Shown here: positions 25,061 through 34,135 of the stretch, piece by piece
How positions within the stretch are numbered: position 1 is the stretch's first letter
Layout of the letters: each line of letters starts with the position of its first letter
Origin: Candidatus Abyssobacteria bacterium SURF_17
GTDB taxonomy: Bacteria > Abyssobacteria > SURF-5
Direction of reading: 5' to 3'
DNA length: 64,000 bases
Assembly: GCA_003598055.1 (NCBI GenBank)
Contig: QZKI01000015.1
Location: 1 to 64,000 of the forward strand
Made by a program: the position numbers and the translations under genes
The notes under the pieces: generated by a model
Told to the model about the DNA's origin: nothing
Database searches by the model: none
What the model saw: the letters and a program-made list of their open reading frames with translations, nothing else

Positions 25061-26521
25061 TCAACGTGTGCACCCCTGGGCAGTCGAACCGAATTTCGCC
25101 CGGACGCGCCGGGCGATTTCATCTGCTATCTTCCAGATGTCCCCGGCGCCGAGGACAAGAACAATATCCCCTTGCTTCAGGTTAGCCTCGAGCGCGTCGG
25201 GAATGTTCCACTTATCCTCGACGAATTCCGCGTCCGGATGACCGAGTTCCCTGGCCATGTTCACGATATTCAATCCGCTCACGCCGGGCATCGGTTCCTC
25301 GCGAGCCTTATAGATTTCGGTAATAATCAGCTTCGAGGCGGGAAGCAGCGATTCAGCAAATTCCTTCGTGAAGAATTTCGTGCGACTGTACAGGTGCGGC
25401 TGAAAAATTGCCAGAAGGCGCTTCCCCCCGAAATGTTTGACGGCATCGAGCGTCGCCGAAATCTCCGTCGGATGGTGAGCATAGTCCTCAACAACGAGTA
25501 TGCCGCCGGCATTCGCCTTCACCTGCACTCTGCGCTCGACTCCGTCATAGAGGAGCAAGCCGCCGCAAATCTGGTCAAACGGCATTCCCAAGCCAAGTCC
25601 GACTCCGATGGCGGCGAGCGCGTTGAGGACGTTATGTTTCCCGGCTGCTTTCACCCTGACCCTGCCAAGCACGCCATAGGGTTCGAGAAGCTTGTTCGAG
25701 TTCTTGACTTCAAAGGATGTCTCCATGTCTTCGAGACTGTATCGGCCGTTACGGAGGGCCAGAGAAGTCGTTTCAATTCCGACGGCCTCGAGGTCGGCCG
25801 GATAGTTTATCGCGTACGTGATGTGATGCGAACGTATCTGAGGCAGGATGTCACGGACGTTGGCATCCTCTTTGTTGATGACCGAGAAGCCGTAGAACGG
25901 GATGCGATTGACGAAATCGACGAACGCCCGCTTGATGGCGTCGATGGTTCCATAGTATTCGAGGTGTTCGGCATCTATGCTGGTCACGACGGTTATTGTC
26001 GGAAACAGTTTGAGAAAGGAGCCGTCATGCTCGTCGGCCTCCGCGACGAGGAAATCGCCCGTTCCCCACGAGACGTTGCTCCCTTTGCGATTCAGGATGC
26101 CTCCGATGATTGCGGTCGATTCGATGTCGGCTTTCTCCAGAATTGCCGCGATCATGGATGTGGTAGTTGTCTTTCCGTGGGTGCCCGCAACCGCTATGGC
26201 ATTCGGCTTCAGGCGCATCAGGTCGGCGAGCATCTCGCTCCGCGGGATGGCGGGAATGTTGGCGGCATGGGCCGCGAGCAGCTCAGGATTATCCTTGGGG
26301 ATTGCGGCCGAATACACGACGATGCTGGCGCCCGCGATGTTATCGGCCGAGTGATTGTCAAAGAACGTTGCTCCGAGTTTCTTGAGTCTATCCGTGATTG
26401 CGCTGGCCTGGACATCGGAGCCGGAGACCTGATACCCGAGATTGAGGAGAATCTCAGCGAGACCGCTCATGCCGATGCCGCCGATGCCCACGAAGTGAAC
26501 TTTCTTGATCGTTCGAATCAA
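25061..26521 (-). CDS. murC: UDP-N-acetylmuramate--L-alanine ligase MurC
   Basis: The protein has 486 residues if translation starts at the TTG at 26521 (LIRTIKKVHFVGIGGIGMSG), which has GGAGAGG 5 nt upstream. The track begins at an earlier TTG (26548) with no ribosome site. No ATG is available before the Rossmann motif, so a TTG start seems unavoidable. It adds the first amino acid to UDP-MurNAc. Motifs are VGIGGIGMSGLAEIL, ATP-binding VAGTHGKTTTTSMIAAIL, SNVSWGTGDFLVAEADEHDGSF, GKHNVLNALAAIGVG and VEDYAHHPTEI, followed by FQPHLYSRTKFF. Confidence 0.96.
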   Translation of the reverse strand: MIRTIKKVHFVGIGGIGMSGLAEILLNLGYQVSGSDVQASAITDRLKKLGATFFDNHSADNIAGASIVVYSAAIPKDNPELLAAHAANIPAIPRSEMLADLMRLKPNAIAVAGTHGKTTTTSMIAAILEKADIESTAIIGGILNRKGSNVSWGTGDFLVAEADEHDGSFLKLFPTITVVTSIDAEHLEYYGTIDAIKRAFVDFVNRIPFYGFSVINKEDANVRDILPQIRSHHITYAINYPADLEAVGIETTSLALRNGRYSLEDMETSFEVKNSNKLLEPYGVLGRVRVKAAGKHNVLNALAAIGVGLGLGMPFDQICGGLLLYDGVERRVQVKANAGGILVVEDYAHHPTEISATLDAVKHFGGKRLLAIFQPHLYSRTKFFTKEFAESLLPASKLIITEIYKAREEPMPGVSGLNIVNMARELGHPDAEFVEDKWNIPDALEANLKQGDIVLVLGAGDIWKIADEIARRVRAKFGSTAQGCTR

Positions 26522-26548
26522 CTGTTCCTCTCCATTCCGTCTGAGCAA

Positions 26549-27649
26549 CTAGAAGACGAGTTCAAAAAGAATATTTACCACCCGCTCGGCCGCGTCAGGC
26601 CTGCTAAATTGTTTGCTGCGCGAGCGCATCAGACTGAGTGCCTGCTGGTCGTCAGACAGCAATTTGAGCCTCTGCGCAAGCGTTTCGCCGTGAAGCTCGC
26701 CATTCATCATCAATTGAGCAGCGCCCGCATCCACGAGCACGCGTGCATTCAGCTCCTGGTGGCGGTCGGTCGCATGTGGATAGGGAACGAGTATCGCCGG
26801 GACTCCAACGGCGGAAAGTTCCGCCAGCGTGCTCGCCCCTGCGCGCGAGATGGCGAGGTCGGCTGCACAGTAGGCGACAACCATTTCAGATATAAAAGGG
26901 AATACCGCCGCCATAATACCCGCTCGCTCGCAAGAAGCGCGAACCCAGCGGTAGTCATCCTTCCCCGTCATCCACACGATCTGAAAGCGGCGCGGGTCGA
27001 GGTGAGGAAGCGCATCGACCATTGCCATATTGAGTGAGTGAGCGCCGCGGCTCCCACCGAGCAGGAAGACGGTGAACTTGTCCGGGCTCAGTCCCAGCTT
27101 TCGCCTTGATTCGTCGCGGTCAACGAGCTCGAGCCGCTGGGGCAGGAAGTCGGACCGGATAGGATTGCCGACGACCCGCGGTTCCTTTACGGGGAAATAG
27201 GCCCCGGACTTTTCGAAGTGGACCGTTACGACATCAGCGAACCGGGAGCATAGCCGATTCGCCTTTCCGGGGACGCAATTCTGCTCGTGAATCACGGAGG
27301 GAATCCTCAGAATGCTTGCCGCAAGTATCGGCGGCAGGCTCGCGTAGCCGCCGGTGCCGATCACTACTTGCGGGCGGAATCGCCACAAAATGGCCACGGA
27401 TTGCAGAAGTCCTACCAGAGCGCTTGCGAGGGCGCGAAATTTCTTGAACACGTTTCCGCTGGGCAACCCTTCAACGATGATCGGCCGGAACGGGATCATC
27501 ATCTCACCCGCGACGCGCTCTTCGATCGAACCCGCTCTCCCGAGGTACATAAGCTGAAGATTCGAGTCCCGTCGTCTCAACTCTTCGACAATCGCGACTG
27601 CGGGAAAGACGTGTCCGCCGGTGCCTCCGCCTGCGATCGCGGCTTTCAT
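26549..27649 (-). CDS. murG: UDP-GlcNAc--lipid I GlcNAc transferase MurG
   Basis: The protein has 366 residues. This peripheral membrane GT-B enzyme makes lipid II by adding GlcNAc to lipid I. The N-terminal GGGTGGHVFPAVAIVEEL is the lipid I-binding glycine loop. Other blocks are VIGTGGYASLPPILAA, VIHEQNCVPGKANRLCSRFADVV and GGSRGAHSLNMAMVDALP, and FISEMVVAYCAADLAISRAGASTLAELSAVGVPAILVPYPHATDRHQELNA. The last contains the UDP-GlcNAc site. It lies 33 nt after ftsW and directly before murC. Confidence 0.97.
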   Translation of the reverse strand: MKAAIAGGGTGGHVFPAVAIVEELRRRDSNLQLMYLGRAGSIEERVAGEMMIPFRPIIVEGLPSGNVFKKFRALASALVGLLQSVAILWRFRPQVVIGTGGYASLPPILAASILRIPSVIHEQNCVPGKANRLCSRFADVVTVHFEKSGAYFPVKEPRVVGNPIRSDFLPQRLELVDRDESRRKLGLSPDKFTVFLLGGSRGAHSLNMAMVDALPHLDPRRFQIVWMTGKDDYRWVRASCERAGIMAAVFPFISEMVVAYCAADLAISRAGASTLAELSAVGVPAILVPYPHATDRHQELNARVLVDAGAAQLMMNGELHGETLAQRLKLLSDDQQALSLMRSRSKQFSRPDAAERVVNILFELVF

Positions 27650-27682
27650 CGAACCTCCGATATCAAGAGAGTGCCAACCACG

Positions 27683-28807
27683 CTACATCGAGTGGTAAAC
27701 GGAATCCATCGGGTCTGGTTGCACGGAAACCCGGGCGACATTGAGAAGTATCCCTACTGCAAACATGTTTGTCAGGAGCGAACTACCTCCGTAGCTGACG
27801 AGCGGAAGCGTAATGCCTTTGGTGGGCAGCATATCGACTGCAACCGCCATGTTGATAAGGGCGGTAATGGCAATTATGAGGCTGATACCGAGCGCGAGGA
27901 ACGAAGCCTCACGATTGCTTGCCTTCAAGGCGATGCGCACACCCACAACAGCAAACGCGGCAAAGGCGAGATTGATAGTCATTGTCCCGATCAATCCCAT
28001 TTCCTCTCCCACGATCGAGAAGACGAAATCAGTATGTGCCGCGGGCAGATACAGACATTTCTGAAGACCGCGGCCCGGGCCGACCCCCCAGAACCCTCCG
28101 CTCCCGAGCGCTGCAAGCGACTGAATGATTTGCCATCCGCCTCCCTTGGGGTCTTTCCATGGGTCGATGAAGACCGTCAACCGCTTCAGGCGGTAAGGTT
28201 CCATGAGAATAAGTGGTATCAACGACAACAGCGCAATTCCGGCAATGCCGGCCACATGGCGTATGTCAGCGCCGGCGATAAAGAGAATGAGGAGCGCCGT
28301 CATCCCGATGGTGACCGGTATGCCGAGGTCGCGTCCTGCAAGGATGAGCCCGGCCACGAGCGCAACCGCCATCATCGGGGGCAGAAACCCCCGCTTCAGG
28401 TTTTTCAGATGCTCCGCTTTTCTCGCGCAAAAGCTCGCGAGGAAAAATATGGCTGCGAGCCGCGCGAATTCGGACGGCTGGATTGTTATGAAGCCAAGCC
28501 ATAAGCCCCTTCGCACCCCTCCCATCGACACCCCCATAGGAGTAAATACCAGTATGAGAGCTGCAACCGAAAGCACATAATAGACGGGCCAGTATTTTGT
28601 CCACGTGTCATAGCGAATGACCGCAGCAAGAAACATCGCGAACGCACCCAAGACGCCGAATATAATCATTCGCTTGAGGTAGTGATAGTCGTCTCCCATG
28701 ACTTTCTGTCCGACCGGCGCGGTTGCGCTATACGCCATGAGGAGTCCAAAGAACAGCAGCAGACCGGTTATCAAGAGGAGGAACTTGAACTCGGCGCTGA
28801 GCCTCAT
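27683..28807 (-). CDS. ftsW: SEDS peptidoglycan polymerase FtsW
   Basis: The protein has 374 residues from ATG 28807 (MRLSAEFKFLLLITGLLLFF), which forms an ATGA overlap with the murD stop. The track's extension to 28900 is murD sequence read in another frame. About ten transmembrane helices carry the SEDS signatures GAFAMFLAAVIRYDTW, PSEFARLAAIFFLASF, GRDLGIPVTIGMTAL and GSGGFWGVGPGRGLQKCLYLPAAHTDFVFSIVGEEMGLIG, ending with LPLVSYGGSSLLTNMFAVGILLNVARV. It polymerises glycan strands at the septum together with the class B PBP encoded upstream in the same array. Confidence 0.96.
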   Translation of the reverse strand: MRLSAEFKFLLLITGLLLFFGLLMAYSATAPVGQKVMGDDYHYLKRMIIFGVLGAFAMFLAAVIRYDTWTKYWPVYYVLSVAALILVFTPMGVSMGGVRRGLWLGFITIQPSEFARLAAIFFLASFCARKAEHLKNLKRGFLPPMMAVALVAGLILAGRDLGIPVTIGMTALLILFIAGADIRHVAGIAGIALLSLIPLILMEPYRLKRLTVFIDPWKDPKGGGWQIIQSLAALGSGGFWGVGPGRGLQKCLYLPAAHTDFVFSIVGEEMGLIGTMTINLAFAAFAVVGVRIALKASNREASFLALGISLIIAITALINMAVAVDMLPTKGITLPLVSYGGSSLLTNMFAVGILLNVARVSVQPDPMDSVYHSM

Positions 28808-30150
28808 AGTGCGTTCACCGCCTCCTTGAACACGCGTCCCCTGTGCTTGTAATTCCGAAACATATCGAAACTCGCGCATGCCGGAGCGAGCAATACGCAA
28901 TCGCCCGAGCGCGCGAGCGATGCGGCGTGTCTTACCGCCTCGGGAAGAGTGTCAGCGCGCCGGGTCGGGACGAGGTCGCCAAATGCGTCCTCCAGGAGGG
29001 CAGCATCTTCCCCTATGACGACCAGCGCCCTCACCTTGTTCTTCACCAACGGTCGGAGAGGCTGATAGGGACTCTTCTTGCCGCGCCCTCCTGCTATCAG
29101 AACGATGGGCCGGTCAAAGCTCTCCAGAGCCTTTTCGGTTGCCCCGATGTTGGTCGCCTTGGAGTCGTTAACGAACAGCACGCCGTCCATCTCTCGCACT
29201 CTCTCCAGCCGGTGTTCCACTCCGGGGAAACTGGCTACGGCGGGGGCGTAACATTCAACCGGGACCTTGAGCGGCAGAGTGGCGGCGATAGCGGCGAGCA
29301 CGTTCTCGACATTGTGCCGCCCGAACAGCGGGATTCCGCTTACACTCATGACACGACTCTCATTGCCGTCGAACCGTACAACCAGATGCTCATTTCTGAG
29401 GAATGCCCCTTGTTCAACTTCCGTTTTCATGCTGAAGCGGAGCACGCGGGAAGGAATCCGTTCTGCAACCTGCACAACCGCCGCATCGTCCTCGTTCAGC
29501 ACGGCAAACTCATTGTTGGACTGGTTCTCAAAAAGAAGGAATTTAGCCGCGACGTAATCATCGAGGCGTTGATACCGGTCGAGGTGGTCGGGCGAAATAT
29601 TCAGGAGAGCGCCGACGTGTGGGCGGAAATCCTTGATATTCTCGAGCTGAAAACTGCTCACTTCGAGAACCATCACATCAAATGGCCCTTCGCTCACGAT
29701 TTCCGAAAATGGTATTTCTACATTGCCCGCCAGGCCTGCCTTCAGGCCGGCATGCGTGGCGATGTGATGCGTAAGCATGGTTGTGGTGGTTTTTCCGTTC
29801 GTGCCGGTTATTGCAATAATCGGAGCTTTGCACATGGAGTATGCGAGTTCAATCTCGCTGATCACTTCCAGGCCCGCCCTTCGCGCGCGTTCGATCTGAG
29901 GCAGGTCGGAAGGCACTCCCGGACTGAGTATGACGAGGTCGGAATCGAGCAGAACCTTCGCCTCGATTCCTCCAAGATGATACTCGACGTTCATTTCCAC
30001 GAGCGCTTTCATCTCGTCCTTCAGCTCATCGGCCGTCTTATCGTCGGTCAGGACAACGTGGGACCCTTGCCTGCGAAGCATTCTTGCAGCCGCGACTCCG
30101 CTCAATCCCATGCCGACCACCGCCACCCGTTTGCCGGAGAGCTCCAGCAT
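28804..30150 (-). CDS. murD: UDP-MurNAc-L-Ala--D-Glu ligase MurD
   Basis: The protein has 448 residues. This cytoplasmic Mur ligase adds D-glutamate. It starts with MLELSGKRVAVVGMGLSGVAAARML (UDP-binding Rossmann motif). It has AITGTNGKTTTTMLTHHI (ATP P-loop), VLEVSSFQLENIKDFRPHVGALLNISPDHLDR, FGRHNVENVLAAIAA and EHRLERVREMDGVLFVNDSKATN. It ends 4 nt before the ftsW start overlap and begins 4 nt after mraY. A 444-codon antisense ORF exists across it but has no features of a gene. Confidence 0.97.
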   Translation of the reverse strand: MLELSGKRVAVVGMGLSGVAAARMLRRQGSHVVLTDDKTADELKDEMKALVEMNVEYHLGGIEAKVLLDSDLVILSPGVPSDLPQIERARRAGLEVISEIELAYSMCKAPIIAITGTNGKTTTTMLTHHIATHAGLKAGLAGNVEIPFSEIVSEGPFDVMVLEVSSFQLENIKDFRPHVGALLNISPDHLDRYQRLDDYVAAKFLLFENQSNNEFAVLNEDDAAVVQVAERIPSRVLRFSMKTEVEQGAFLRNEHLVVRFDGNESRVMSVSGIPLFGRHNVENVLAAIAATLPLKVPVECYAPAVASFPGVEHRLERVREMDGVLFVNDSKATNIGATEKALESFDRPIVLIAGGRGKKSPYQPLRPLVKNKVRALVVIGEDAALLEDAFGDLVPTRRADTLPEAVRHAASLARSGDCVLLAPACASFDMFRNYKHRGRVFKEAVNAL

Positions 30151-30154
30151 TTTC

Positions 30155-31255
30155 TCATCTCACCTTCAGCGTGCTGAGGCTGAGCAGCGCGAACATGGCC
30201 GCGATGATCCAGAACCTCACGGTCACTTTGGTTTCGGACCACCCCAGGAGCTCGAAGTGGTGATGGAGCGGAGCCATCTTGAAGACTCGCTTGCCGCCCC
30301 GCAGGCGATATGAGAGCACCTGGATAATTACCGATGCAGCCTCCAGGACAAATAGGCCGCCCACAAGCACGAGCAGAAGCTCTTGCTTGATGAGGACGGC
30401 AACCGTTCCGAGCACACCCCCGAGAGCAAGCGAGCCGGTGTCTCCCATGAAAACCTCGGCCGGATAAGCGTTATACCAGAGGAATCCCAGGCCAGCTCCG
30501 GCGAGCGCTGCCATGAATATCGTGAGTTCACCGGCGCCGACGACGTGAGTCACGAACAGGTATCTCGCGAAGTCGCTGCGACCCACGAGATATGCCATGC
30601 CCGTGTATGCCAGAGACGCCATGATAACCGACCCGATGGCGAGTCCGTCGAGACCATCCGTCAGATTCACGGCATTTGAGGCCCCGACGATAACGAGTAT
30701 CACGAAGGGGATGTAGAGCAGGCCAAGCGAAAGGTAGGTGTCCTTGAAAAAGAGTATCTCGAGTTTCGTGCCGTACTGTTCGTTCACCGGATAGTAATAG
30801 AGGTAAACGCCGAGCGCCAGCCCGAGCGCAATCTGAGAGAGAAGTTTGAATCTGGCCGTCAATCCCAAGGAGCGCTTCTTCCTCATCTTGATGTAGTCAT
30901 CGAGGAAGCCCACGAATCCAAGCCAGCACATGCACAGCAGCGTGATGACCACCAGCCTGTTCTGGAGGTTGGCCCAGAGCGCCGTAGCAATCACCACGGC
31001 AATTATGATAAGAAGTCCGCCCATGGTGGGCGTGCCCGCCTTGTATTGATGTATCTTGTGAAGGTCGTCCACATATTCCTTGCGTATCTGTTGGCCGATT
31101 TTCAATTCCTTCAGTTTTCGGATCACCCATGGCCCAAGCAAGACACTGAGCGCCAGCGAAGTCATGGCCGCGAGTGCCGAACGAAACGTGATATACGTGA
31201 ATATGTTGAACGCCGAGACAACCGGTATTAGTTTTGTCAGGAGTAAGTGCAGCAT
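30155..31255 (-). CDS. mraY: Phospho-MurNAc-pentapeptide translocase MraY
   Basis: The protein has 366 residues, with about ten transmembrane helices. It transfers phospho-MurNAc-pentapeptide to undecaprenyl phosphate to make lipid I at the inner membrane. Motifs are KAGTPTMGGLLI, VGFLDDYIKMRKKRSLGL with the Mg-binding Asp pair, SNAVNLTDGLDGLAIG, and EVFMGDTGSLALGG, followed by MAPLHHHFELLGWSETKV. All catalytic residues are present. It lies between murF (1 nt away) and murD. Confidence 0.97.
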   Translation of the reverse strand: MLHLLLTKLIPVVSAFNIFTYITFRSALAAMTSLALSVLLGPWVIRKLKELKIGQQIRKEYVDDLHKIHQYKAGTPTMGGLLIIIAVVIATALWANLQNRLVVITLLCMCWLGFVGFLDDYIKMRKKRSLGLTARFKLLSQIALGLALGVYLYYYPVNEQYGTKLEILFFKDTYLSLGLLYIPFVILVIVGASNAVNLTDGLDGLAIGSVIMASLAYTGMAYLVGRSDFARYLFVTHVVGAGELTIFMAALAGAGLGFLWYNAYPAEVFMGDTGSLALGGVLGTVAVLIKQELLLVLVGGLFVLEAASVIIQVLSYRLRGGKRVFKMAPLHHHFELLGWSETKVTVRFWIIAAMFALLSLSTLKVR

Positions 31256-32641
31256 TTATCCCTCTTTTGAAAGCAATTGGACAACGTCTTCCATGTGCAT
31301 CCCCCGGGAACCCTTCACCAGCACAACATCCCCTCGACGCAGAATTTTCTTGAGTGAGTCGACAATCTCAGCCGCGTCGGTGCAGCAACAAACCTGTGCC
31401 GCCTGCATCCCGCTTTCGAGGGCGCCGTCTCTCACGTCGAGGCTGAAGTTTCCGCGCACGTAGAGCGCGTCAGCATTGTTCTTTGCCACGTACTGCCCCA
31501 GGGAGCGATGAGCCTCGCGCGCGTACTCACCGAGCTCGAGCATGTCGCCCAGAACGAGAATCCTCCTCTTTGCCGGCATGGCCGCAATGACGGAGATTGA
31601 CTCTCGCATGGCGCGCGGGTTCGCATTGTATGCGTCGTTTACGATGGTGGCACCGCGATAGGAATGCACTTCCATGCGCATATCGGCGGGAGCAAATGCG
31701 GCAAGTCCTTCGCGGATTTCCTCAAGAGTGACACCCAACTCGGTCGCTGCCGCAATCGCGCTCAATGCATTCAGCACATTATGTGTTCCGAAAACTGGGA
31801 TTTTCATCGGGTGTTGATTGTTAAGGAGGAACTTCGCGCCTTTCTTAATATCCTGCCGCACGTCGGCTGCATAGAACTGCGCGGAATCCCGAAGCCCGAA
31901 CGTAACGATCTTTCCACCGAATAGCGGCTGGACGCGCTCGACCGGGATGTCTTCCTCATGTATCACGAGGAATCCGTCGGAGGCGATGTGGGGCACGAGC
32001 GAGGTCTTTTCCTTGAAGACTCCCTCGATGGAGCCCAATCCTTCAAGGTGTACGGGACCGATGTTGGTGATGATTCCCGCTGAGGGGCTTACAATTTGAG
32101 CAAGGCGTCCAATCTCGCCCGGGGCGTTGGATGCGATTTCAATGACGGCTGCCCGTGTTTTCGAATCCAGCCGCAGCACCATGAGGGGCGCGCCGATCAA
32201 GTTGTTGAGATTGCCCGTCGTCTTGAGCGTTTTCCGTGACCTGCTCAGAATTTCGGCCAACATGTCCTTCGTCGTTGTCTTGCCGCAGCTCCCTGTGACG
32301 GCGACAATCGGTATGTCGAACTTCGCGCGATACCTCTGCGCGAGCAGGTGAAGCGCTGCAAGGGTATCGCCCACCTCGATCAAACAGGTGGAGCGATTGT
32401 TCCGCTTGGCAATATCCTTTAGCTTTGAGGATTCCCCGATGACACATGCCGCGCCTTTCTTCAGGGCGACCTCGGCGTAGTCGTGTCCATCGTAGCGTTC
32501 GCCCTTGAGGGCCAGAAAGATGTCGCCCTTGTGCATGGTGCGGCTGTCAGTGGAAAGGCTCCGCACTTCCTTGGCCGGGTCGCCGCAGAGCATCGTGCCT
32601 CCGCACAATTCCGCGACATCTCTCAGATTCAGCTTCACCAT
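31256..32641 (-). CDS. murF: UDP-MurNAc-tripeptide--D-Ala-D-Ala ligase MurF
   Basis: The protein has 461 residues. It adds the D-Ala-D-Ala dipeptide to complete the pentapeptide precursor. Motifs are VRSLSTDSRTMHKGDIFLALKGERYDGHDY, VAVTGSCGKTTTKDMLAEIL (P-loop), TTGNLNNLIGAPLMVL, AAVIEIASNAPGEIGRLAQIVSPSAGIITNIGPVHLEG and FGTHNVLNALSAIAA, followed by IVNDAYNANPRAMRESI. The D-Ala-D-Ala ligase gene itself is not in the window and must be elsewhere. Confidence 0.96.
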   Translation of the reverse strand: MVKLNLRDVAELCGGTMLCGDPAKEVRSLSTDSRTMHKGDIFLALKGERYDGHDYAEVALKKGAACVIGESSKLKDIAKRNNRSTCLIEVGDTLAALHLLAQRYRAKFDIPIVAVTGSCGKTTTKDMLAEILSRSRKTLKTTGNLNNLIGAPLMVLRLDSKTRAAVIEIASNAPGEIGRLAQIVSPSAGIITNIGPVHLEGLGSIEGVFKEKTSLVPHIASDGFLVIHEEDIPVERVQPLFGGKIVTFGLRDSAQFYAADVRQDIKKGAKFLLNNQHPMKIPVFGTHNVLNALSAIAAATELGVTLEEIREGLAAFAPADMRMEVHSYRGATIVNDAYNANPRAMRESISVIAAMPAKRRILVLGDMLELGEYAREAHRSLGQYVAKNNADALYVRGNFSLDVRDGALESGMQAAQVCCCTDAAEIVDSLKKILRRGDVVLVKGSRGMHMEDVVQLLSKEG

Positions 32642-32644
32642 TGC

Positions 32645-34135
32645 TCATCTCTCAAGCTTGGACATTGATTGAAGCCACGTACGCGCGATTGCTTTGTCAT
32701 CGAACTCAATGGTCTTGTCTTTGAATATCTGATATGTCTCATGACCCTTGCCGGCGATGATGACCAAGTCGCCGGCCTCGGCAGTGGCGAGCGCTTCCTC
32801 GATCGCCTCGCGTCGGTCAATAATGACAAGGTAATTCTGGCCGCGCTCTTTCCCTTTTTTTTGGAAGCCGATTTCGATGTCGAGCGCTATTGTGTACGGG
32901 TCTTCGGAGCGAGGATTATCCGATGTCACTATCGTAAAATCGGCAAGAGAGGCCGCGAGTTTTCCCATCTCCGGCCTCTTGCTCCGGTCTCGGTCGCCCC
33001 CGGCTCCGAACACGACAATTACTTTTCCCTTGCAGATTGAACGAGCTGACTCGAGGAGCAGCTTCAGGGCTTCCGGCGTGTGCGCATAATCGATAATCAC
33101 CTCGAACGGCTGGCCTTCGCAGATTCGCTCGAAACGGCCGGGTACCAAAGAGAGCGCTTCGAGGCCCCTCTTGATCGCCGGGAGCTCGATGCCGAGCGCC
33201 ATGCAGGCGCCCGTCGCAGCAAGTGCGTTGTAAACGCTGTGACGGCCGAGGAGCTTCAACATAACCGAAAACTCGCCGTCGGGGGTAACAATGTCAAAAG
33301 CGGTGTGCGAGGAAGCGATCTCGACGTTGCGCGCGCAGATGTCGGCTGGCTTGGTCACGCCAAAAGTGAGTTTACGGGCTGTGGTCGCAGCCGCTATGTC
33401 CTCGCTTCGCGCGTCGTCCGCAGATATGACGGCGCACGGATCGCCCGGTGTCTTCGAGAGAAGTTCAAACAAGTGCCGTTTCGCCGTGAAATACTCATCG
33501 AGTGAGCGATGATAATCGAGATGGTCGAGCGAGAGGTTCGTATAGACCGCGACCTTGAATTGGAGAGCCTCAACGCGGAACTGATGCAGTGCGTGTGAAG
33601 AGACTTCCATGATGACGTACTTATCGCCGGCGTCCACGGCTCGCCGCAGCGACGAGCTGAGCTCGATGGGGCCGGGAGTGGTATTGCGCGCCGGCTGGGT
33701 CGAACCTCCTATGGAATAGCATATGGTGCCGATACCGGACGAAGACAGACCTGCCGCCTCGAGGACCGATCGGGTTAAGTAAAGAGTGGAACTCTTTCCG
33801 TTCGTCCCAGTGATCCCGACCACCTCCAGCTTCCGGGACGGGAATTCATAGAATGCCTCGGCCAGAAACGCGGCACCAATTCGACTGTTCGGCACTTTGA
33901 TGAAAACAGCGCCCTGCGCCTCGCTGGGTTGTGTCTCGCCGACGAGGGCAACCGCCCCGCGTGCCACGGCGTCTTCCATGAAGCGATGCCCGTCCTCGGC
34001 TGTTCCGGCAACCGCTATGAAGAGGCTTCCGGGCGTGACCTTTCGGGAATCCGTCGCGATACCCGTGATGTCAACATCGGGATTGCCAACAATTGCACTC
34101 TCGGGCAAGGCATCGAGCAGCGTTGACAATTTCAT
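32645..34135 (-). CDS. murE: UDP-MurNAc-L-Ala-D-Glu--meso-diaminopimelate ligase MurE
   Basis: The protein has 496 residues from ATG 34135 (MKLSTLLDALPES), which overlaps the ftsI stop as ATGA and has GAGG 11 nt upstream. It adds the third amino acid. The C-terminal DNPR motif (VTSDNPRSEDP) marks enzymes that use meso-diaminopimelate rather than lysine, which fits a Gram-negative wall. Other motifs are ATDSRKVTPGSLFIAVAG, GITGTNGKSSTLYLTRSVL, EVSSHALHQFRVEALQFKVAVYTNLSLDHLDYH, LLGRHSVYNALAA and VIIDYAHTPEAL. Confidence 0.96.
   Translation of the reverse strand: MKLSTLLDALPESAIVGNPDVDITGIATDSRKVTPGSLFIAVAGTAEDGHRFMEDAVARGAVALVGETQPSEAQGAVFIKVPNSRIGAAFLAEAFYEFPSRKLEVVGITGTNGKSSTLYLTRSVLEAAGLSSSGIGTICYSIGGSTQPARNTTPGPIELSSSLRRAVDAGDKYVIMEVSSHALHQFRVEALQFKVAVYTNLSLDHLDYHRSLDEYFTAKRHLFELLSKTPGDPCAVISADDARSEDIAAATTARKLTFGVTKPADICARNVEIASSHTAFDIVTPDGEFSVMLKLLGRHSVYNALAATGACMALGIELPAIKRGLEALSLVPGRFERICEGQPFEVIIDYAHTPEALKLLLESARSICKGKVIVVFGAGGDRDRSKRPEMGKLAASLADFTIVTSDNPRSEDPYTIALDIEIGFQKKGKERGQNYLVIIDRREAIEEALATAEAGDLVIIAGKGHETYQIFKDKTIEFDDKAIARTWLQSMSKLER

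Noticed and set aside
25172-27037. 621-codon plus-strand ORF opposite murC and murG
   Set aside because: It is fully antisense to two genes with complete catalytic motifs and spans their junction. It has no domain, no ribosome site and odd composition. Long antisense ORFs are expected from the codon bias of these genes.
28843-30177. 444-codon plus-strand ORF opposite murD
   Set aside because: It mirrors murD exactly and has no recognisable features; it is a shadow of codon usage.
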